Positions 48,573-60,500 of a stretch of 64,000 nt of DNA are shown piece after piece. The translations under genes and the position numbers were made by a program. Origin of the DNA: Scolanthus callimorphus (lineage: Eukaryota; Cnidaria; Anthozoa; Actiniaria; Edwardsiidae). The stretch covers positions 13,321,831-13,385,830 of the forward strand of contig CM066914.1 of the NCBI GenBank assembly GCA_033964015.1, given 5' to 3'. Position 1 is the stretch's first letter. Every line of letters starts with the position of its first letter. The notes beneath the pieces are model-generated. The model was not told the origin of the DNA. It did no database searches and saw nothing but the letters and a program-made list of their open reading frames with translations.

Positions 48573-51500
48573 CTACTCTTCGTCCTCGTCCGGCGAATCG
48601 TATTCGGCTTCGTCGAAACCTCGAAGAACGCACGACGCAGAGACGGCCTCCTCTTTGTCCTGCCGAGAAACCACAGACAGGTGAGCCTGCGCACGTAAAT
48701 ATCGACAGCGCACACAAACAGGTCAGCCGGCACTTGTGCACGTAAATATGGACAGCGCACACAAACAGGTCAGCCGGAACTTGTGCACGTAAATATGGAC
48801 AGCGCACACAAACAGGTCAGTCGGCACTTGTGCACGTAAATATGGACAGCGCACACAAACAGGTCAGCCGGCACTTGTGCACGTAAATATGGACAGCGCA
48901 CACAATTAATCTTTATCGTGGTAAAAAGTCTCAGGCGGTTGTTATTAAAAACATTTGGTACATTATAAGTAGTCCCGCAGTGTATGGTCTCAAACCTGTA
49001 AACTGACAAACGTTAGAACTTTTAAGTCATCCGCCATTTTGTCAACCTAGCAACAGGTCCTTGTAGCAAAGCGTGTGAAAATCAGACTTGTCTTATATTC
49101 CAAACCAGAAGAACATTTACCTGGTAAAAGGGTCGATATAATTTCCAGATAGTAATAAAACAAACAGAGTGTTCTCTATCCACAAATACAGTCGCTCTAG
49201 GATTTCTATTCCCCGGGCATCTGAGAATAAGTATTTTCAGGAAAATTTGTAACAAGGGTATACAATCCAGCTAATCCATGGTTTTAAAATAGCTAAAGCA
49301 AAATCTAACTATAAAATATAGGTTGCAATATATAGAGAGATGATCATTCAACATACTGAACTGGAAACTGGAATTCATCGTACTGCTATTTCACTTGAAT
49401 TAGATAAATTGGTCATTTATTCGTTTTACAATGTGGCAAAGTTATCTGGCAAATTCTGGTTGCAAGTTCTGGTTCAGGGAGTTGGTACATATAGCTGGTG
49501 TAGTATTTGTATTCATACCTCATCCGTTAGTTGTTGGTTGAGTGCCTTGAATTTGGAAGACGGGATGTCGGTGGTCTTTCTCGTCTGGGCTGAGTTACTC
49601 TGAAGAGATATAACGATAATTAATCTGATTCTGATTTGATATCACATGTGCGGAATAAAGTCACTTACTGAAAGCCATGCACCCTCCAAGACTTCTGCAG
49701 CTGTGGGACGTTTCCTGAAAGAAAAATCGATAGTTTTAGAAACGCAGAGCCAGTGTGACGATGAATGAATGAATTGTTTATTAACACCTCTTGCAGTTAA
49801 ACAAACTGAAGAGCAGGTGTGGTTAGTCACATTAGTATATATAATAGGACTCCATGCTGTCCAATTATGAAAAAATTGGATGATTCAGAGGAACTCTAAA
49901 ATTGGACGAGGCCGCAGGCCGAGTCCAATTTGGAGTTCCGAGGAATCATCCATTTTTTTTTTAATTGGACAAGCATGGAGTTCTGTTGTTTATTAATTAT
50001 ATAGGGAATGATAAAATGCCAAAATTGACCAATTTTTGCGTGCGCGATCCAATTAAAAAATAATTGGACAGTTGACAACAATGGATTTCGCACTGGCTAT
50101 ATAATTAGGAATATAACTATGCGATGTATAGTAATTATAAATATGAATTGATAGTAACAGTAATGTTCAATAAGTGAACAGTATTTGACAGATACCAATT
50201 CTCTGAAGCGATCAGTATTACATACACAGTGCCAGATCTTAGATTATATTGATGCTCGTTTCGGACGGGTCTACTTTCCACTAGGGGATAGAGCATTGTC
50301 TTGCGTTAATTTCGAAATGAATCGCTCACAAGCGCGCAAGGCCTGTTAATAATAGAGTGTCGTCACACGGGACCTCAGACACAATGATGATAGAAAGCGC
50401 ATGTTTCTGAATGCGTTCTAATTCCTAGATAGATATTGTGGTAAGTTGGAAAACACTATACGCATGTATATTTACCGATTATGCACTGGTGTATGAGGGC
50501 TCAGTTCCTAGAGCTACTGGTGAATAACATGTAAACAAAACAAAATGATGACACGAGACACGTGCTTCCGTCCCTCTCCTCTCTCCCCCTTCATCATTAG
50601 CACGGTTCTTCCAGGAGCAATACACTTCACTCGACCAATACATTTATTATTATTATTATTATTTTATTATTATTATTATTTTTTTATTATTATTATCATA
50701 TCTATTTGATAATCGACCAATACATACTCGGGTACTCTGACGAGCAGCTTCTTGATCAAGTTTCTTCCTTCATCACTCGCTTTGCCGAACTTGTCAGCTG
50801 GCATATCAAAGTCCACGGCGACGACGGATTGCATTGTCTCATCCTCATCTTCCGAGGAGAATGGCAGGGAAGCGCTCAACCTAATCAGCACACAAGAAAT
50901 ATCAACACTGTTCATTACACCTTTCGCAAGTGAAACAGTCAACTGGGCGATGCCCTGCTCCAAGAGAAGTTGATTTCATCCGATAATTATTCAAAATACA
51001 TTGATAACAGAGCGGATTCCAGATGAGTGTCGAGAACTAAACGCAAAGTAAATACACTTAGCCAATCAGAAACGAAACCCATTCAGCAACTAACCAATCA
51101 GAAACGAAACCCATTCAACAACAAACCAATCAGAAACGAACCCATTCAACAACAAACCAATCAGAAACGGAACCCATTCAACAACAAATCAATCAGAAAC
51201 GAAACCCATTCAACAATAAACCAATCAGAAACGGAACCCATTCAACAACAAACCAATCAAGGAACGAAGTAAGTACGACTTGTTTAGTGATAAAAGAACA
51301 CTGTGCCCCAGGGGGGTACTTGGATATAAAAATGACGGGGGATCCGACGGAGCTCCAAATTTAATACCCAAAAAAATACCTGAGCCATAAATTTTATACC
51401 CAAAAAAATACCTGCTCCCAAAATTTGATACCCCCAAAAATACCCATCTTTCTTAGCCTTAAAAGATACCAGCATACACATGATGGCCGTCCCATTATGT

Positions 51501-54500
51501 TTCCCGGAAATAGCTTCAATTTAAGTAAAGGCAGTATCTTGATCAACTTATTGTAGCCTGTCAAATGTTTCAACCCAAAAAAATACCCGCGGATTTTTCA
51601 ACCCCCAAGAAAATACCTGGTAAAATTTTCAACCCACAAAATACTTTTACTACAAATTTCATACCCAAAAAAATACGTCGGACCCCCCGTCATTTTTATA
51701 TCTGAGTACCCCCCCCCCCCCCCCCCCCCCCCCTGGGCACTGTGCTTTTGTTTTTTTCTTCGCATTCTGATTGGTTGACTAAACAAAGACCCGAGACCCG
51801 AGCCAATAGGAACACGTATAGAAAACGCGAGTCTGATATATTTTCGACAGTCATCTGAAATCCTCTGTAAGGATGTATCTGTCAACTTACAAAATGTACA
51901 TGAGGACACCGATACTCCACATGTCTGCCCGGCCGCTTACAAGTTCCATGCTAAGGAGTTCAGGAGCTAAAATAGAAAATTGCGTCCACTTGTTAGAATG
52001 GATTTTATTTCAGGGCTTGAAGTGGCAACGTGGTAATTGATTTTGCGGCAAAGATGTTTGCGCTGGCGATTATGTTGTTGTTCCGGCCCAGAACGACTCG
52101 AATAAGTTAAAATTGCAATCCAATTCCATCCGCTCGAAGGCAGGCGCAGACACCCGAAAACTGCATTCATGGGAGAGATAAAAGATTATTCATCAAACCT
52201 AGATGTCCATTTTAGTTATTATATATGAATTTGTCAACTTTTTGGCTCAAAATCGTGACACTCTTTAACGAAACGGTGGCGTTTACCTGCAAATTCGGTT
52301 ACACAGACGGCATCGACCAAGTCTCCGTTCTCGCCGACAATCTTGCGTGCGCATCCGTAGTCAATCAGTTTGAGGGTGTAGTCTTTCTTGACCAAGATGT
52401 TTGCAGGCTTAAAAGAACAGAAAACAGTGGCATGAAAAATAAAGTAAGGAAACGATAGAAGAATAAGGTATTGACGAAGGAAGGCCTGGAAAGAAGAAGT
52501 TCCTTAGAGCAGGGCGAGTCAAGGTATGGATGAAGGAAGAATGATAACACAAATAGTAGGCATTTACTGTTGACAAATGGTGCGGAATGACGACATTGGA
52601 CGGATTGATGTATTTGGATCCGTGGAGGTCCTGTTGTGATAGAGGGTCACCCATTCTCTTTCCAGGATTTGGGACGTTGCTACTTCGACATTCTTTTGAG
52701 AAAAGGTCGTATAAGATGCGTTTGCAAAGGAAAATGTACGGAAACAATAAGAGAACGCACAGGGAAGGCAATAATGAGAATTGACGAGAAAGACAGTGAA
52801 AAAGAGACAAGTGAGATGCACGAGAACATGACTAGGTGGGTTGGTTGCTGTGTCATCACTTTTCGCTTAATTTTCTTACAACAATTGAAGATACAAACCA
52901 TGAAAGACGGAATGCATGAACACAAGAAGACAATCTTCGTGAAAAGAAGAATCATTTAGAGGTGGAACTACTGGAATGATATGCGATCGCCAGAGAAGCG
53001 AAGAAAAAAAACACATTCAGAACTCCATTTTAAACCGAATCAAATGTCACCACAGTAGAAATTATTAGAGGCAAACAACACATTGGCAGTTGTGATGTTT
53101 CACAGGAGGTGCAAATGGACGGGATAAATTTTTAAACATGTTTAGACTGAACATGTTACAGCCCTAATGTGAAGACAGTATATAAACATCGCTAGGAGAC
53201 CAAAATTGGATTAGGTTATCATGGAGGCAAGGGGGGTGCACCACCAAGGTCACTTGGCATGACGTCATCGATGACGTCATCGAAAACTGGAAAAGTCAAC
53301 ATCTCGAGAAAGCAACATAGCTAGGCGACCAAACTTGGGTAGTTATCTTGGAGGCAAGGAAGGTGCACCACCGAGGTCACGTGACACGACGTCATCGATG
53401 GCGTCATCAAAACTAGAAAAGTCAATATCTAATGACGGTAACCAAATCGCTAGGTGACCAAACTTGGGTTAAGTTATCTTGGAGGCAAGGGGGGTTGCAC
53501 AACCAAGATCACGTGGCATGACGTCATCAAAACTAGAAACGTCCTTGTAGATGACAGTAATGTATTGATTCGAGCTCCGCTTTTAGGCAGTGCCTAAATC
53601 TATATATTGAGTGCTTGTCTTACCCTGACATCCAAGTGGACGATGTTCAAGCCGTGCATGTATTTTAGCGCATCTAACGTCTGCCTCATCACGAATGCTG
53701 CGTCTTCCTCGTTTGCACGTGGTTTGTCACCCAGAAACTCGAGGCAGTTCTTGCTCTCCACCCTGTAATTACGAAACCATGTTATAGTCTGCGCGTGTCA
53801 TCTATTGTAGCCATGCAAGGAGAACAGAGCGTGGCGGCGAGAGCAAGGCGTTTCCAGTAATTCTCCCTGATAGAAAAAAACATACTTCTCCGGCGTTAAT
53901 GTTGGGAAAGCAGGGTAAAATAGCAATAATTTAACGGCTTTCGTTGGAGAACATCTCGACGCGCCAGGAGCCCATAACAGGGTGGAAGAATCTATTTTTA
54001 AATTGTGGAATTTGAATTTTCGGCGATTTTTTTGTGTGTGAGAGTGAGAATATGAGGGTACAGGTACTGATTTCCGTCATTCTTTTGTAACCATGACTAC
54101 TAATGTTCGACAACTAATATTCTAAAAATAGATTCATCTACTCCTGTGCTCCGGACGCCCACCACTAGATGGAGACTCCTGTTGATGGGCTCCCTGTGCT
54201 TCGGACGCCCACCAATAGGTGATGGAGACTCCTATTGACGGGCTCTCTGTGCTTCGGACGCCCACCACTAGGTGATGGAGACTGCTGTTGACGGGCTCCC
54301 TGTGCTTCGGACGCCCACCAATAGGTGATGGAGACTCCTATTGATGGGCTCCCTGTGCTTCGGACGCCCACCACTAGGTGATGGAGACTCCCATTGACGG
54401 GCTCCCTGTGCTTCGGACGCCCACCAATAGGTGATGGAGACTGCTGTTGATGGGCTCCCTGTGCTTCGGACGCCCACCACTAGGTGATGGAGACTCCTAT

Positions 54501-57500
54501 TGACGGGCTCCCTGTGCTTCGGACGCCCACCAATAGGTGATGGAGGCTCCTGTTGATGGGCTCCCTGTGCTTCGGACGCCCACCACTAGGTGATGGAGAC
54601 TGTTGTTGACGGGCTCCCTGTGCTTCGGACGCCCACCAATAGGTGATGGAGACTCCTATTGATGGGCTCCCTGTGCTTCGGACGCCCACCACTAGGTGAT
54701 GGAGACTGCTGTTGATGGGCTCCCTGTGCTTCGGACGCCCACCACTAGGTGATGGAGACTCCTATTGACGGGCTCCCTGTGCTTCGGACGCCCACCAATA
54801 GGTGATGGAGACTGCTGTTGATGGGCTCCCTGTGCTTCGGACGCCCACCACTAGGTGATGGAGACTCCCATTGACGGGCTCCCTGTGCTTCGGACGCCCA
54901 CCAATAGGTGATGGAGACTGCTGTTGATGGGCTCCCTGTGCTTCGGACGCCCACCACTAGGTGATGGAGACTCCTATTGACGGGCTCCCTGTGCTTCGGA
55001 CGCCCACCAATAGGTGATGGAGACTCCTATTGACGGGCTCCCTGTGCTTCGGACGCCCACCAATAGGTGATGGAGACTGCTGTTGATGGGCTCCTGGATC
55101 GTCGCGCCGATTTGAAGAAGTACAGACGTCTAAACCCCCCCCCCCCCCCCCCCCCCTCCTTTTTGACGTACGGTTTTCCTCTGTTTGAACGTTGCTGGTA
55201 TCTATGCATTTGTGGTGTTTAGTGACTTTCAAAAATACTTACAAATCCATCATGATGACGACATATTTCCTGCAGATGAAGGCGTCACGGACTGTGAGAA
55301 GCCGGTCATGCTTGAGATCCTAAAGACAAATATCATCATCAACACGCTGATGGACTGACCAACCGATGTTTGACTTGACAAGGTCACGGAACTACAGGAG
55401 GCTCCCGAGGGTACAATTTGAAAAATTATATCTCGCTTTATATTTCGTTGTACCCAATCAGCATTTCAGCATGTTTTTATTAAACATTTAGCTTTGTTTT
55501 GATGTAATGCGCATACCCATACCACGCCCTGTTTTGCGAGTATCGGTCTCCATAGTAACCATTACATTTTCACTAAAAATCTAAAAACTCACACGTTTTT
55601 AACAGCAGACCCAAACTAAGTGCACCAGGTTATTTTGCATTAAAAAGGGACAAAATTGACCGTGCCCGTAGCAAAAAATTAATAAGTTAATAGGTTACCG
55701 ATTAATAAAGTCAAAACGCAACAGAATTAATAATATTATGAGTTTCCATACGGGCATGGTCAAAATCCTTCTCAATGCACTATCTGTTCGTTTCAGAAAG
55801 TTTCAGAGACAGAGCTGAAATCTAGACGCACTTATTCATCATTTTCGGTGTTCAAGCGCCTTAATTACAGTGAAATAACTTCCTTACTTCACGAATTTTC
55901 GATTCTATGGCTTTGCTCGCTTCAGTTGGCAAGATGCGTCTGTGTAGGTTATTTTTAACCAGTCAGCGGTCTTTTGTATTCAATATTTCCCCCCAAATAA
56001 GGATCTTTTGCCCTTATACAGCAATGTTTTTCGCGCGAAAATAAGTACACGCTACTAAGCAAAGTAAATCGGATTAAATTTCACTCATGTTTCAGAAGTC
56101 ACGCGCGCTCGTAAACAAGCTCAGAACAAACCGCATAGCTGCGAAATTTTGGTTTTTACAACATTGGCTTTTTATAACAAGTAAGAATCTGTTTTTTAAG
56201 CTGCCAAAAACATGTTTTTATGTCTTAGGAATGATTCATCGATCAATGCACACGGCATGACTCCTCCAGGGATTAAATACTGGAAATGAAATGCGATCCG
56301 GCTTGACCAACACAACAACTGATAATATTTAATTGTTTTTAACATTAGGAGAGGAAAAGAAGCAACCTCTGGAAATTATTTCGTTGCTACAAATGATTAA
56401 AACCTCTATGAACAAAAATAAAGTACTTTCTCGCATATAAAAAGCCGAATTCTGTGTCCAGTTAATGACTAACAGTAGGTCAAGGGTCACTGCAACAATA
56501 CCAGATAAATACTCGGGCAGGATAAAAACAAAGTATAACGTTACAATATTTGGCGCGAAAAACGTTGCATTTCTCTCTCGATTTTTGTAGGAATTCGTGA
56601 ACTTTCAAAGTTTTAAACTACCCTATATGATAAATAGTATCACCAGCATCAGGTTGGGTGATTCTGGGGAGAATTGAAATTTCGATCATGAGCCTCCTAT
56701 AGTACCTTAAGTCGTTGCCCTACAAAGACAGGCTTGATGCAGCTACCAGCCATTACTGCGCAATCTTTAAGCAATACCTTCTTGAGCTTTTTACTGCTAG
56801 TTGTAGAGTATATGAGGGATGTATCTCGCTTTTCCGCTCCTGAAAAGTAAATCTTACTTGCCTTCATTATTTCATACTCTTGTTTTGCTATTTTCTCCGT
56901 ATCTTTGTCATACTTGATTAATTTCGCTACCCAGTTCTTCTTGGTTTTTGATTCCATACATCTCTTGATGACGGCATACTTCCCCCTACAAAACAAGGAA
57001 AAGGCTCATTTTGTTGTCAGTTTTTCGTAAAAATTTATTCCCCTTTTTGTTGGCTGGTAGTGAAAAGCAATATGTTGTCCACAAGATTCTAGGGTTTGTC
57101 AATTTGGAATGAAAAACGACTTCATTATAGTGTATGATGCATGCTCAATGACATAGGACAGTCACATGTGTGTCCTGTTGAGCGAAATGGTTCGAGAGTT
57201 GTCTATCCATCATCACATACGCCACGTTCTGCGGATTTATCGTTTATTTAGCTTCGCAACTTTTTCTACATATATATATATATCATATTAGTTGTTTTTC
57301 ATGTAATGCGGGCGGATATTTTATGAGTTGCGAGTTGATATTTTACGAGTAGTACATGAAAAAACATCTAATGTGTTATTTATTATATGACAAACAAATT
57401 TTGTTTCTTTTCTTGTCAAGAGATTCACTAGAAAACGTACTTGTTTTGACTAGCACATGATCGGTAAGCCATTGAAGTGCGCGCGCAAAACCGGTTCGTA

Positions 57501-60500
57501 ACCGGTTTGCTACGGCTTTTCAGTGGCGTGTATCTGCAGTGCCGCGTATCTGCACTCAATGGCCGTTTTCACACTAGAGACGAACAAATCGTCTGGACAA
57601 ATCGTCTGATGTGACAAATCGTCTGATGTGAAAACGGGACGAACAAATTTTCAGACGAACAAGTCGTCTAAATTTGTTCGTCTGTTTGGCCGTCTAGGAA
57701 GACGATTTTTCATAGACGATTTGTTCGTGTAGACGAACAATCGACTTAAGTCCGACCTAAATTCACACTTGACGTACAAAAGAGTCCAGACGATTTGTTC
57801 GTCTTGTAGTGTGAAAACGGCCATGGCTGATTGCATTTTTAAACCGCACCGGGGGGGTTGAGGACCTCCCTTAAAAAGACCCCCTCCCCTGGAATTTCCA
57901 CTCGTGAAACAGACCCCCTCCCCTGGAATTTCCAACCTCATAAAGGACCCTCTCCCCTGGAATTTCCATTTTCTGGCAAAATACCCCTGGAAAATCTATT
58001 TTTTGATAAATGTCCCTGGAAAGTCACCTTTTTTTACCCCTCCCCCCTGGAATTTCCAGTCTCCAGACATACCCCTCCCGTGGAATTTCCAGAGTCCAAA
58101 ACAACCCCCCTGGAAAATTTTCCATAGGTCCTCAACCCCCCCGGTGCGGATTAAAAATGCAATCAGCCATTGTAGTGTGAAAACGGCCATCGTTGAAGAA
58201 GAACACGAGAATAACATGATAGAGTTGACCTTATATGGTGAAATGACGTCACAGTCGTATAATGTGCTCTTTTTGACCATATACCTGAATTACGCCCTTG
58301 AGTGTACAAATAAACGAGCTATTATTATAATGAAGAAAACGATGCGAGATATCCCAGTTAGACATCTCCAGTATGTCCTTGTTTGTCATTGTCACTAATA
58401 GGCTTATTATGGTGACAGGGTAAAGGTTGGAGTTCGTCACACCAGTCATTACTTTTTGTTTGTGATGTTTAAGTGTCTGCGTGTCAGGTGAACACCAATT
58501 CAGCATAGTTTAGTACTTCATGTTTTTATTGAAGTGGTTAGTAGATAGATACCTATCGATCATCTGCTCATTTAGGAAGTACAGATTATTCGTGTGACCA
58601 CGAAACAGAGGCGTAACCAGACATTTTCACGAAACACGAACATCATTGATTTGTCTGATATTTTAGAGGTCCGCACATGGTTATTTGTGAGTAGTAGAAA
58701 TCCACTCGCATACTATCATGAATTCTTCAACCTGATTTGCTCCACTACTCACTATCTGTCACATAATAGATAGTGGGTAGCGAAAACACTAACATAAACA
58801 TTTCTAAAACCATTTAAATAAATAATCGGAGGTAGTATACTAGTTGGCTTCTACTAAAACGATTAGATTGCTCGTTCTCGTTTTCTGTGTGTCAAATAGT
58901 CAACTCGGCGCTACGCTTCTCGTTAGCTATCTATTGACTCTTAGAAAACGAGAACGAGCAGTCAAATTGTGAGTATATTATCGCTACACTCCTGTTAGCA
59001 ACTCCATATTTACCGCTGTGTGATCTACAGCCCTGTTAGACCTTTACCTTCGCTCGCACAGCAAGCAGAAAAAGAGAGGGCTTGCAGAGTGAATATTATC
59101 CTATACTGAAAAACCTCTCAGTCTAGAGGGCGTTGTCCTGTTGACAGATTTGGGAAGTAAGAAAAGAGTCTGCTTGAAAGACGATTATGGCCAAATTGGT
59201 ACGATATCAAATAAAAATTGCATTGCTCTCTGGCACCCTGATTTTAATAATTTTAAGTTTCCTTTCCAAACGATTCTTTCCGTCGCATGGCATGGTGATT
59301 CCTCAGTTTCTAATTATATACTGATACTGTTAGCATTCGGCTTTAGACTAATATCTGGCTTACGGTAAACTTTTCAGATGTTCTTTCTAATTAGCTCCCT
59401 AGGGGCTTAGATGTCAAAGAAGCCCAAGTACAATAATCTCTGATCATCTGAAAACCGCCGCGTAAAAATTTGACTTCGGTATTACAACTGAAACTTGACA
59501 CAACTATTATAGCAAATATTTCCAAATGCAAGTATAGAATTTGCCGTGTTACATATTTGTTTATTTTTCTTGAGCTCCGCCTGTTCGAATACAATCTATT
59601 CTATAAACAACACACAATAGGCAGCAACACCAAAAGTTTCCACCAATTATGTTATGAAGAAGACCCCGCTATAGCTAATTATGAACTCTTAAAAAAATTC
59701 CCACACGGCCCGAAGTGCCGAAAAAATTCCTACACAGTAAAAATGGTGACTAAAACCCTTCTTTCTCATTTGGAAAAATAATTCTAACCGCATAACAGAG
59801 GTATCACAAAAAATATTGCGCGGAACAAGAAGAAGAACCCCCTTCCCCCCTAAAGTTAAATGGTCGGCCCCTTAGGGCTCTAGATGTCGCCCCCTTATCA
59901 ACACAACCTCAACCAACTCACGAAATGTCACGAGCATATTGTAAATATTGTCAACACAGTGGGGGTAAAAACCAACTCCATAATGCCCTTGTTCAGCAGA
60001 CATCAAAAGCATGTGGCCTCATGCATGACAAAAATAGTCACTTGCGAAATTGACAACTTATCTTATATTTTGATCGAAGTATTTTACGTGTTGCCTAGGC
60101 TGTCATCGCACAAAAACAATCCAAAACAAACTACATTCCCAAATATTTGTTTATCCTCTCGTTCTGATAATATTACGATGTTATTTTATTGTGTTATGAT
60201 GTTATTTTATTGTTTTTTTCCTGAAAGTTTTGGTTTTCCCTTCTCTAACATTGATTTTCCAAAGAACGTTCGTTTTGATTTATCATATCGATCTTGTCTT
60301 TTATCCGATATACATGTCTCTTCAAATGAGCAATTAATGAAAAAAAGTGAATGGCTGGTTAATGAATAAAGGGCAGTCAGGAATACTATACGTGTAAAAA
60401 AAATCTTAACTATGTGCGCTTAGATGTCCGCTACAATGTGCGCAGTACTTTATAGTTCGCATGCGATATCATCAATATCCCACGTTGTTTATCTATACAA

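Noticed and set aside
52636..52959. Overlapping ORFs on both strands of about 100-130 codons
   Set aside because: Intron of the kinase gene; purine-rich composition keeps frames open, no family match or splice support.
54150..55232. CRISPR array or repeat protein gene
   Set aside because: Units are contiguous 53-bp copies without unique spacers, in a eukaryotic intron; open frames follow from repeat composition.
59884..60369. 161-codon plus-strand ORF
   Set aside because: No recognisable family, AT-rich composition, inside kinase intron 1 on the opposite strand; likely chance.
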